Source: Nocardia sp. NBC_00508
GTDB taxonomy: Bacteria > Actinomycetota > Actinomycetes > Mycobacteriales > Mycobacteriaceae
Direction: 5' to 3'
Length of the DNA stretch: 64,000 nt
Assembly (NCBI RefSeq): GCF_036346875.1
Contig: NZ_CP107852.1
Location: 372,001 to 436,000 of the forward strand
The notes below the pieces were generated by a model. That model was not told the origin of the DNA, did no database searches, and saw only the letters and a program-made list of their open reading frames with translations. The translations under genes were made by a program, and so were the position numbers. Of the stretch, positions 36,030 through 43,926 are shown piece after piece (positions within the stretch are counted from its first letter, which is position 1; every line of letters starts with the position of its first letter).

Positions 36030-36959
36030 TCAGTCGGCGGCCAGTTCCACCGGGACCGCGATCACGTCCACCATGGCCCCGTTGCGCAAAACCGTCACGG
36101 GCAGCTCTACGCCGATCGCCTCCGCGAACAGCTGCCGTTGGATGCCCTGCGCGTCACGCACTTCCGAGCGCGCCACGCTGAGCACCAGATCGCCGCGGCG
36201 CAGTCCGGCCTGGTCGGCAGGACCGCCGCGGACCACCTCGACGATGCGCACACCAGCGGGTTGGCCGGTGCGCTGCGCGACCGGCTCGGGCAACGGCGCG
36301 GGCACGCCGACCAGTCCGAGGTAGGCGCGCCGGACCCGCCCCTCACGGTGCAGCGTGTCGATGATCCGGCGCGTCGTCGCGTTGATCGGAATGGCGAGGC
36401 CGAGGCCTATTCCGGCGACCGCGGTGTTGATCCCGACCACCCGGCTCGCCGAATCCGAGAGGGCGCCACCGGAATTGCCGGGGTTGAGCGCGGCGTCGGT
36501 CTGGATGACGTCCTCGATCACCCGCCCGGCGCGGCGCGAGGCGACCGGGACCGCGCGCCCGAGCGCGCTCACCACCCCGGCGGTGACCGAACCGGCCAGG
36601 CCGAGCGGGTTACCGACCGCCACCACCAGCTGGCCGACCACCAGATGATCGGCGTCCCCGAGCGTCACCGCGTCCGGCGCGCCGCCACGTGCGCGCAACA
36701 CGGCCAGATCCGACAGCGGATCGATGCCGACCACCTCGAACCGGGATTCCACCCCGTCGGCGAAAACCACCTCGCCTACGCGAGCCACTCCGATGACGTG
36801 CGCATTGGTCAGCAGAAACCCGTCGTCGGTGAACACCACCGCCGATCCATGCCCCCGCCTGGTCCGAACGCTGGCCACGTGCGGCGTCACCGACGCCGCC
36901 ACCGCGATCACCGTGCGGGAGTAGGCGTCCATCGCGGCGTTGTCCACGCCGACCACCAC
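36030..36959 (-). CDS. Trypsin-like serine protease with PDZ domain (S1C, HtrA-like)
   Basis: The 309-residue protein has a chymotrypsin-fold domain with the triad at LLTNAHVIG (His), DPLSDLAVL (Asp) and ALNPGNSGGALSD (Ser), followed by a C-terminal PDZ domain (VRIVEVVRGGPADQAGLRRGDLVLSV). It begins at GTG 36959 with no signal peptide or membrane anchor, unlike most HtrA proteins, so it may act in the cytoplasm. Upstream sequence on this strand offers no in-frame signal peptide. Confidence 0.87.
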   Translation of the reverse strand: MVVGVDNAAMDAYSRTVIAVAASVTPHVASVRTRRGHGSAVVFTDDGFLLTNAHVIGVARVGEVVFADGVESRFEVVGIDPLSDLAVLRARGGAPDAVTLGDADHLVVGQLVVAVGNPLGLAGSVTAGVVSALGRAVPVASRRAGRVIEDVIQTDAALNPGNSGGALSDSASRVVGINTAVAGIGLGLAIPINATTRRIIDTLHREGRVRRAYLGLVGVPAPLPEPVAQRTGQPAGVRIVEVVRGGPADQAGLRRGDLVLSVARSEVRDAQGIQRQLFAEAIGVELPVTVLRNGAMVDVIAVPVELAAD

Positions 36960-37137
36960 CCTGTTTGCCGGAATTGCACCACTGTGTCCAGCATGCCCCC
37001 GGGGCGCGCATGACGCACCGTGTTCGCCACAGGCGCAACCGGACTGCGGTGGGCCGGGCGTGTCGCCGAAGCATCCGCGGATTCGCGCCCGTCCGGGGCC
37101 GGATGCGACGGACCGGCCCCGCCCGTGCCGAGGGGCG

Positions 37138-37506
37138 TTACGCCGAGGGCAGCCGGTCGAGGAACCCCTGCACGCTCGTGATCCGGTCGTCCGCGGCGAG
37201 GGTGATCACGTCGGAGCCCGCGACGGGTGCGCTGCCGTCGGCGAGCGAGACCAGTTCCCACGAGAAGCGTGCGATGTCGTGGTGCCCGTCGACCGGGCCG
37301 AGCGGGCGGAACTCGAAGCCGGGGAATTGCGCGTGCACTCCCGCGATGGCCGACGCCAGTTGGTCGTGCCCGCTGACGTCGGCGAGCGGGTCGGTGTAGG
37401 CGCCGTCTTCGGTCCAAGCGGCGGCGACCGCCTTCAGCCTCGCTTCCTCGTCGACGGCGTTCCATGCGGCGAAGTACCGATCGACCGCTTCCTGGTAGCG
37501 CGACAT
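37138..37506 (-). CDS. NTF2-like / SnoaL-like protein
   Basis: The 122-residue protein has the cone-shaped NTF2 fold pattern: VDRYFAAWNAVDEEARLKAVAAAWTEDGAYTDPLADVSGHDQL, then FRPLGPVDGHHDIARFSWEL and SDVITLAADDRITSVQGFLD. An AGGAGGT site stands at a good distance before the ATG at 37506. Such proteins bind small molecules or act as isomerases or cyclases; the substrate is unknown. It stands alone between the protease and CorA-like genes. Confidence 0.82.
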   Translation of the reverse strand: MSRYQEAVDRYFAAWNAVDEEARLKAVAAAWTEDGAYTDPLADVSGHDQLASAIAGVHAQFPGFEFRPLGPVDGHHDIARFSWELVSLADGSAPVAGSDVITLAADDRITSVQGFLDRLPSA

Positions 37507-37645
37507 GATGAAACCTCCTGTGCCGTAATGGTTTTCGTCATCCGATCCGGATCTCTCCGGTCGGCCGCCTCCTACCATGCCGTGCCGCGGTCACCGCGTC
37601 GATTACGCGCGAGGTAAAGATCTCCGGATGCCGACCCGCTCCGGC

Positions 37646-38569
37646 TCAGCGCAGCCAGCCCTTCTTCTTGATGTAGGCCGGCGGAAGCACCGCGGCCAGC
37701 ACGGTCGTCAGCGTGGCGGCCGGGAGCCCGTACTGCCACTGCACGTCGGGGATCCAGGTGTAGAGGGTGGCGGTCAGCGTGGGCGGCAAGAAGACCGCGG
37801 TGATCATGGTGACTACCCTGAGGATCTGGTGCTGCTTCACCTGCGACCACGTCAGCACGGATTGCTGGAGATAACGGACCTTGTCGTGCTGGATGCCCGC
37901 GTGCTGCTGCACCGCGTCGATGTCCGCGATCAAGATACCGATCAGCCCGTCCAGCTCGCGATGTCCGGCCGGAGGGCTCAGGTGCCGTGCGGCGTGGGCC
38001 AGTCGCAGCTGGCTCTCCTGGACGCGGGAGACGATCTGTTCGGCCGCGTTCATCCGCGATAGCGTGAGGCGTGGGTCAGCGACTCCGGTCACGCGGCTGC
38101 GCTGGTGCCCGTCGATCGCCGTCTCGATCTCGTCGTGCACCGCCGCCAAAGCCTCGCTCGCATAGTCGATCACCCGCTCCGACGTCTCGTTCAGCGCCCA
38201 CAGCAGCGCGAACATCACCCCCTGGGCGGAGCCGGTGAGCGCCGGGTTGCGGCGCATCTTCGCGACCGCCTTGTCGAACGGGCCGAAATGCTCGGACGGT
38301 TGCAGCGTCACGAGAAACTCATTACCGAGGGCGAAAACGATCGTCTCGCGTTCGATCGTCTCGCCGCGCTTGTAGTTGGCGACGACCGGGATATAGAGAA
38401 AGTCGTCGGTCTCCCGGACCCGGTCGCGCGCGGTGGCGAAGTCGACACCGAGCCGTTCCCGCAGCACGGCCGCGGTGTCGGTGTCGTCCTTCGCGAGGGG
38501 AATCCAGTGCTGCTGAAGCACTTCGGTATCGAAGTGGTCCGCGGTCACGGCGTCGAGAAGTGTGGTCAT
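37646..38569 (-). CDS. CorA-like divalent cation transporter without GMN motif
   Basis: The 307-residue protein has the CorA cytoplasmic funnel (DDFLYIPVVANYK, ETIVFALGNEFLVTLQPSEH), a long stalk helix, and two C-terminal membrane helices. After the first helix the CorA signature Y-G-M-N-F is absent: LTATLYTWIPDVQWQYGLPAA runs straight to the W-x-Y-G-x-P portion that normally follows the selectivity loop. Either selectivity is altered or the protein does not carry magnesium. The basic end YIKKKGWL is kept. A 636-base gene-poor region lies upstream. Confidence 0.75.
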   Translation of the reverse strand: MTTLLDAVTADHFDTEVLQQHWIPLAKDDTDTAAVLRERLGVDFATARDRVRETDDFLYIPVVANYKRGETIERETIVFALGNEFLVTLQPSEHFGPFDKAVAKMRRNPALTGSAQGVMFALLWALNETSERVIDYASEALAAVHDEIETAIDGHQRSRVTGVADPRLTLSRMNAAEQIVSRVQESQLRLAHAARHLSPPAGHRELDGLIGILIADIDAVQQHAGIQHDKVRYLQQSVLTWSQVKQHQILRVVTMITAVFLPPTLTATLYTWIPDVQWQYGLPAATLTTVLAAVLPPAYIKKKGWLR

Positions 38570-39206
38570 CGGTGGCTACCTCGAGAATGCCGAGCCCGAG
38601 GGATCCGGTATGCGATGCGAAGTTTTCTCGAGCAAAGTGGCCATATCGAGGGGCTCCAATACTTACTATCGTTCGGGGTTGAGCGCACCCCCTCCCAACC
38701 GAGGGCGGGCGCGCATAGACCGGCCGTGTCGAGCACTGCCGGTCGCGCCGCACGGATCACCGGGAAGGGCCGCTGCCCCGCGTCCACAAGGGACGACGGT
38801 GGAATTCCGTGCCGCGCCGGACGATCAGGCCGGAACTGCCCGGCCATGGATCGCATGCACAACTCAACGACACATCGGCACAACAAGTTCCGCGACGACG
38901 GCTCGGCGGTAGACGTCGATACTGTCATCCGGCATCTGCCGCTCACCTCGTTTCGTCGGTCGATCGGCGCACGAATTGCGCCATCCATCATTAGAAACCC
39001 CCGGCCGGGGAACGTCAATCGGTTGACCAAGTATTCGACGGCTCGCCACCCGCCGGAAATCTATGCTCATCGGACGACCGAACAAACTGCACGACAACGG
39101 TTTTCGAAGACCGCAGCAACACCGCGGCACATAGTCGGCAGGTCAGGGGCAGAGGTGACCGAGCACAGCGAGCCACCCGCCCGACCCGCCTGGGACAGGG
39201 CCGGGC
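38570..39206. other. Gene-poor stretch between CorA-like gene and APH remnant
   Basis: No open frame here has a believable start and composition. The DNA is less GC-rich than the flanks. On the minus strand a 23-codon frame beginning MPDDSIDVYRRAVV is the most gene-like piece, but it stops quickly. It may be decayed DNA belonging with the remnant at 39207. Confidence 0.4.
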
Positions 39207-39435
39207 CTAGTGGGTCGACAGCTGCGCTCGATGCCAAGCCGTGCGCCCGCGCACAAGTGCCGTCCGTCCTGGCCGACCACGGCGGAACGTTCTGCGGCTG
39301 TCCGCGATAACTGCGAGTATGAGATCGCAGGTGGGATCGCCGACACCGGAAGTCCCGGAATCGATGACCGACGTCGACTCTCGACCGGAGACCAGGAGGT
39401 TGCCGGGAGCGATATCACCATGGAACCAGACCGGT
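39207..39435 (-). pseudogene. Remnant of aminoglycoside-phosphotransferase-family gene
   Basis: On the minus strand, from about 39435 down to a TAG at 39207-39209, the frame reads ELQPVWFHGDIAPGNLLV, then STSVIDSGTSGVGDPTCDLI, then a short tail. These are the catalytic loop (HGD-x-x-x-x-N) and the metal-binding loop of APH-family kinases; the latter has Ser in place of Phe in I-D-F-G. The whole N-lobe and most of the C-terminal helices are missing, and no start codon precedes it. It overlaps the promoter area of the following gene on the other strand. Confidence 0.7.
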
Positions 39436-39540
39436 TGTAGCTCGCCGAATGTGGATGCGGCCGGTACGCGCCCGCAGGCGGCGGCGCCGGGTCTGCTCGC
39501 TGTGCGCCGCTTCGTTTGCGAAGGCTGGGGCGCTGGTCGG

Positions 39541-39546
39541 TAATCT
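39541..39546 (+). promoter_or_regulatory. Probable -10 element of the PAP2-lipid kinase gene
   Basis: TAATCT lies seven bases before the GTG at 39554, selecting that start over an in-frame ATG at 39449. Confidence 0.4.
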
Positions 39547-39553
39547 CGGGCGG

Positions 39554-41116
39554 GTGAGTAGCTGGGTGCGCCGAAAGTTCCACAGAGTCGGGGGATTCGA
39601 TCGAGCGGTCGGCGGCGCGGTCGCCGGGCTGCCTGCCTCGGTGGTCGACCACGGTCTGTTGCGGCTGACCAATAGCGCTGATTTCAGTGGGCTGTGGCTG
39701 GCTTTCGCGGCGGTGCTGGCCACCCGTCAGGGCGCACCCCGGCGGGCGGCCCTGCGGGGTGTCGTCTCCGTCGCCGGCGCAAGTCTCATCGTCAACGCTG
39801 GACTCAAGACGCTCATTTCGCGGCGCCGGCCGGCCGCTGAGCTGGTACCCGTGCACCGGCGATTGACGCCTTCCCCGGCGTCCTCGTCCTTCCCTTCGGG
39901 CCACGCCGCCTGCGCGGCGGCATTCGCCACCGCCGTGGCTCTGGAAAGCCCGCGCACCGCCCTGGTGGCCGCCCCGTTGGCCGCCGCCGTCGCCTACTCG
40001 CGGGTGCACACCGGCGTGCACTGGGGCTCGGACGTGCTCGTCGGAGCGGCTGTCGGTTCCGGTATCGCCCTGGCCACGCGACGTTGGTGGCCGGTGCGCG
40101 AATCCGACGAGGCACAGGCCGGCCCGGTCCGCGAGGTGCCCGTGCTGGTGGAAGGCAAAGGTCTTGTGGTCGTGGTGAATCCGGTTTCCGGCGCCCCGAA
40201 TTACGATCCCACCATCGACGTCAGAGCGGCTCTGCCCGCCGCCACCGTGTTGCGCACGAAACGTGATCTCGACTGCGCCGACCAGCTCGAACAGGCCATC
40301 GCCGAGCACGTCGAGCCGGTCCTGGCCGTCGGTGTCGCCGGTGGCGACGGCACGGTCGCCGCCGTGGCGGCCGTCGCGCTGCGCCACGAGTTGCCGCTGG
40401 TCGTCATTCCCACCGGCACGCTCAACCACTTCGCCCGCGACCTCGGCGTCTACGACCTGCGCGAGGTGATCGACGCCACCGGTGTCGGCGAGGCGGTCGC
40501 GGTCGATATCGCCGGCGTCGAATACGACGACGAAACCGGTTCGCGCACCCGGTATTTGATCAACACCGCCAGCCTCGGCGCCTATCCGGACCTGGTGCAG
40601 CTGCGCGAGAAATGGCAGCCGCGCTGGGGCAAATGGCCCGCCTTCGCCGCCGCGCTCGTGGTCACGCTGCGCCGAGCCGAACCGATCGAGATCTGCCTGG
40701 ACGGGCGCTGGCAGCGGGTGTGGTTCCTGTTCGTCGGCAATGGCCCCTACCACCCGCATGGTGCCGTACCCGCCTTCCGAGACCGGCTCGACGCCGGACT
40801 GCTCGACCTACGCTGGCTGCGCGCCGATCTGCGCTGGTCCCGCACGCGCGCGGTGGTGGCGCTGCTGCTGGCCGCAATCGGCCACAGCAAGGTCTACGGC
40901 GAACGCCGATTACCTGAATTGTTCGTGCAGCTACCCACTCCGGAAGCGCTGGCCACCGACGGCGAGGTGATCGGCAAAGCCACTCGCCTTCGCTTCGCCA
41001 TCGCGGGCCGGCTGGCGGTCTACCGCCGCGACGAATCCAATCCCCTCTGGGCCAACCGAACCCGCCCGCACCACCGCCGATCCCCCTGGCTCCGCGACGC
41101 ATTCCGCACCAGGTGA
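39554..41116 (+). CDS. PAP2 phosphatase fused to a diacylglycerol kinase catalytic domain
   Basis: The 520-residue protein has an N-terminal PAP2 domain (about 1-190) with all three motifs: KTLISRRRP, FPSGHAA and SRVHTGVHWGSD, with membrane helices between. Residues 205-510 form a DAGK/sphingosine-kinase-like domain: LVVVVNPVSG, VGVAGGDGTVAA, and PTGTLNHFARDLG. One chain thus has both a lipid phosphatase and a lipid kinase site. It probably works on phosphatidic acid or polyprenyl lipids at the membrane. GTG 39554 follows a -10-like TAATCT. Confidence 0.88.
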   Translation: MSSWVRRKFHRVGGFDRAVGGAVAGLPASVVDHGLLRLTNSADFSGLWLAFAAVLATRQGAPRRAALRGVVSVAGASLIVNAGLKTLISRRRPAAELVPVHRRLTPSPASSSFPSGHAACAAAFATAVALESPRTALVAAPLAAAVAYSRVHTGVHWGSDVLVGAAVGSGIALATRRWWPVRESDEAQAGPVREVPVLVEGKGLVVVVNPVSGAPNYDPTIDVRAALPAATVLRTKRDLDCADQLEQAIAEHVEPVLAVGVAGGDGTVAAVAAVALRHELPLVVIPTGTLNHFARDLGVYDLREVIDATGVGEAVAVDIAGVEYDDETGSRTRYLINTASLGAYPDLVQLREKWQPRWGKWPAFAAALVVTLRRAEPIEICLDGRWQRVWFLFVGNGPYHPHGAVPAFRDRLDAGLLDLRWLRADLRWSRTRAVVALLLAAIGHSKVYGERRLPELFVQLPTPEALATDGEVIGKATRLRFAIAGRLAVYRRDESNPLWANRTRPHHRRSPWLRDAFRTR

Positions 41117-41146
41117 CCAGTCGAGCCGGAGTACTCGCTTTTTCAG

Positions 41147-41175
41147 TTGACCTCGACCGTGCGTCAATGTTTAGT
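41147..41175 (+). promoter_or_regulatory. Promoter of the DUF2268 protease gene
   Basis: TTGACC (41147-41152) and TTTAGT (41170-41175) are separated by 17 bases, a good housekeeping-sigma promoter. The ATG at 41185 is nine bases past the -10, so the leader is very short or absent. Confidence 0.55.
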
Positions 41176-41184
41176 GTCGGGGCC

Positions 41185-42072
41185 ATGACCATCACCGTTC
41201 TCGACACCTACTCGGCTATGCGGGAGATCCTGCGGGCTCCCGCCGCGGATCGCGTTGCCATGCTGCGCTCGATGCTCGAGCAGGTCAGCGGCATGTACCG
41301 TTACTTCCCCGGGGACGTCGACCTGGTGGACATGCACCGCCGCACGGCCGGATTTCCCCTTGACCGCGACGAGGAGCGTTGCCTCGACGCACTCGAGACG
41401 CTGGCTGCGGCCGGGGCCTGGGAACGGATGCAGCGCGCCCTCGACGATGCTCTCGCCACGCAACTGACAGCGACACCGAGGCTGGATGTCCCCGACATCA
41501 CCGTGCTGTTCGTGCTCGGTGACCCCGGCGACGCCCACTTCATGGGCCCCACCCTCGGCATCACCGGGAACGGCGGCATCTCGGGCTACATCGTCATCAC
41601 GCTGTGGCCGTTCCCCGAGAACGTGGCACGGCTGGAGGCCACCGCCGTGCACGAGCTCAACCACAACCTGCGCTACAGCCCAGGTGGGGTCGTGTGGAAC
41701 CCGATGACGGTCACGGTCGGTGAGCACGTGGTCTCGGAGGGCCTGGCCGACGCATTCGCCCGCCAGCTCTACGGCGACGAACTCGGCTACACCCGCATCG
41801 GCGTGCCACACCTGCGCGACGAGGCGGTCTTCGCCAAAGTTGTGTCGGGACTCGGCGTGACCGGCATGCAGAACTTCACGGCCTGGGTGCACGGCGACGC
41901 CATTGCGGAACACTTCGGCGTGGCCCCGGTGGGACTGCCGACCGGCGCCGGATACGCCGTCGGCAACAGGATGGTCGACGCCTATCTGACAGCGACGGGA
42001 CAGACCGCGGCACAGGCCCTGCACGCCGAAAGCTCTGAGATCATCGCTACCGCACTCCAGTACCAGGGCTGA
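41185..42072 (+). CDS. DUF2268 putative Zn-dependent protease
   Basis: The 295-residue protein has the metal motif EATAVHELNHNLRYS (H-E-x-x-H) and downstream GEHVVSEGLADAFARQLYG, whose Glu is the likely third ligand. No signal peptide is visible. This is the layout of DUF2268 proteins, predicted cytoplasmic zinc proteases. The start at 41185 is chosen because a promoter ends just upstream; the frame extends to 41113 inside the previous gene. Confidence 0.8.
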   Translation: MTITVLDTYSAMREILRAPAADRVAMLRSMLEQVSGMYRYFPGDVDLVDMHRRTAGFPLDRDEERCLDALETLAAAGAWERMQRALDDALATQLTATPRLDVPDITVLFVLGDPGDAHFMGPTLGITGNGGISGYIVITLWPFPENVARLEATAVHELNHNLRYSPGGVVWNPMTVTVGEHVVSEGLADAFARQLYGDELGYTRIGVPHLRDEAVFAKVVSGLGVTGMQNFTAWVHGDAIAEHFGVAPVGLPTGAGYAVGNRMVDAYLTATGQTAAQALHAESSEIIATALQYQG

Positions 42073-42197
42073 CCACCAGCAGCACGGCGAACGCGGTGCT
42101 CGGCACATTCAACCCGCCGACGGAAGTTCACCCGATCTGCCGGGTCTACGATGAGAACATCGGATAGCCGAGATGGGCGCTTTGCCCTGGAGGCTAC

Positions 42198-43859
42198 GTG
42201 GTGGTATTCAGACGATACTGGCCACTCTTGGTCCTGCTGGTGCTGCTGCTGTTGGGCGGCGGCGGCGCTGGTCTGACACTGTATCTCACCAGCAGCGGGG
42301 GTCTCGGCAAGCGCGGCGGCGAGGTGGTGCTCGCCCGAAACGACGACCCGGGCGCGGATCCCTTCACACCACCCGCCGCTCCTCCGCCGCCGACTAACGC
42401 CAAGTTCCCCACGCTCCCACCCAAAGGGAACGGCACCGACATGATCACTCAGCCTCATCCGGGTGACCGGGAGAGGCTGTACGGCGGCACCTTGGACAAC
42501 GCCAGCTGCGACCGCGAACAGATGATCACCTTCCTCGAATCGCACCCCGCTCAGGCTGCCGCGTTCGTCGAGGCCCTCAACGCCGATCCGACGCTCCACT
42601 GGAGCGGTGCACGCCCCCTCACAGTGTCCGACCTTCCCACGTATCTGCGTGAATTGACCCCCGTCCTGCTCCGGGTGGACACGCGGGTGACCAACCACGG
42701 ATTCGACGGTCTGCACGCGACCCCCGTGCAGACCGTGCTGCAGGCCGGAACCGCCGTGCTCGTCGACGAGTACGGCATTCCCCGCGCCCGCTGCTACTGC
42801 GGCAACCCACTGACCCAGCCTGTTCCGCTGACCAGCGCCCCGGCTTACACGGGCCAGCCGTGGGCTGGATACCACCCGGGCGCGGTCGTCGTCGTGCAAC
42901 AGAACGTGATCATCACGACATTCATACTCGTCGACGTGGTCACCGGACAGCCATTCACCCGACCCGCAGGCAGCACCGGCGACCGCGACGTTGCCGTCCC
43001 GACAGCGGCACCGGCGCCCGCAGAGCCGTTGCCGACGGGCGCACCAGCGGCACCCGCACCAGGTCCGTTACCGCCAGGGCGTCAGGAGCCCGCGCCCGGG
43101 CCCCGACGCCAGGAACCAGCGCCCGCACCGCCACGTCAGCAACCAGCACCCGCGCCCGCACCCCCACGTCAGCAACCAGCACCCGCACCAGCACCCCCAC
43201 GTCAGCAACCAGCACCTGCACCGCCACGTCAGCAACCAGCACCCGCACCAGCACCCCCGCGTCAGCAACCCGCACCCCCACCGCAGCGTCAGGCACCGCC
43301 GCCCACCCAGCAACAAGTACCGCCACCCCAACATCAAGCACCGTCCCAGCAACAAGCACCCCCACCCCAACGCCAAGCACCGCCACCCACCCAGCAACAA
43401 GCACCTTCACCGCAACATCAAGCACCCTCACCCCAACGCCAAGCACCGCCACCGACCCAGTCACAACTGCCACCGCATCAACGTCAGGCACCCACGGCCA
43501 CCCAACGGACAGCGGCGCCCACGCATTTGATACAGCCGGCGTCGACCCGGGGCGCACTCATCGATGGAACCTTCATCGCGACGCGCGGCTTCCATGTCGC
43601 GGTCGCAGAGAAGAGGACATGCAGCTTCGTTACTGGAGAACGCCCCAGCGTCAGCGCTGCACCGCCTCGGACCATATGCCTCGGGCAGCGGATGATGACC
43701 AGGGGCGTGTATGCGGACATTTCGTTCCGGACCCACCTCGGCAACTCCGGGCGGCTCACCCCGTCCAGTGGCAGAGTCGCGATGACGAACGTGCCGGAGG
43801 TCGACGATTCCGCCGACGGACAACCATGCAAGCCCACCTATTCGACCGAAAAGCAGTGA
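42198..43859 (+). CDS. Membrane-anchored DUF6777-like protein with Pro/Gln-rich repeat
   Basis: The 553-residue protein starts with a membrane segment (PLLVLLVLLLLGGGGAGLTL, about 9-28). Residues 80-270 form an extracytoplasmic domain like DUF6777: TQPHPGDRERLYGGT, PVLLRVDTRVTNHGFDG, VLQAGTAVLVDEYGIPRARCYCGNPL. Residues 290-430 are a low-complexity Pro/Gln/Ala repeat, and a C-terminal globular part with paired cysteines follows. GTG at 42198 has TGGAGG upstream. It lies 67 bases before a receptor-type Ser/Thr kinase gene, and the pair probably forms an envelope-sensing operon (inference). Confidence 0.75.
   Translation: MVVFRRYWPLLVLLVLLLLGGGGAGLTLYLTSSGGLGKRGGEVVLARNDDPGADPFTPPAAPPPPTNAKFPTLPPKGNGTDMITQPHPGDRERLYGGTLDNASCDREQMITFLESHPAQAAAFVEALNADPTLHWSGARPLTVSDLPTYLRELTPVLLRVDTRVTNHGFDGLHATPVQTVLQAGTAVLVDEYGIPRARCYCGNPLTQPVPLTSAPAYTGQPWAGYHPGAVVVVQQNVIITTFILVDVVTGQPFTRPAGSTGDRDVAVPTAAPAPAEPLPTGAPAAPAPGPLPPGRQEPAPGPRRQEPAPAPPRQQPAPAPAPPRQQPAPAPAPPRQQPAPAPPRQQPAPAPAPPRQQPAPPPQRQAPPPTQQQVPPPQHQAPSQQQAPPPQRQAPPPTQQQAPSPQHQAPSPQRQAPPPTQSQLPPHQRQAPTATQRTAAPTHLIQPASTRGALIDGTFIATRGFHVAVAEKRTCSFVTGERPSVSAAPPRTICLGQRMMTRGVYADISFRTHLGNSGRLTPSSGRVAMTNVPEVDDSADGQPCKPTYSTEKQ
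43074..43491 (+). repeat. Low-complexity Pro/Gln/Ala coding repeat
   Basis: Tandem degenerate units encode PPRQQPAPAPA, then shift to PPPTQQQ and PPQHQAP units. DNA copies around 43125-43290 are nearly identical with a period of about 33 bases. Such wall-spanning linkers are common in secreted actinobacterial proteins; copy number may vary between strains. Confidence 0.75.
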
Positions 43860-43926
43860 CGGCGAACAGCAGTGCCCCAGCAGGCGCCACGACAGAACGA
43901 CTGCGCGGCGCAGTCGTCCAGGTCCC

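Noticed and set aside
39143..40759. A 538-codon minus-strand frame opposite the PAP2-kinase gene
   Set aside because: Shadow of the fusion gene; the APH-like remnant lies in a different frame.
43074..43491. Short direct repeats as a mobile or CRISPR-like element
   Set aside because: They are in-frame Pro/Gln codon repeats within one gene.
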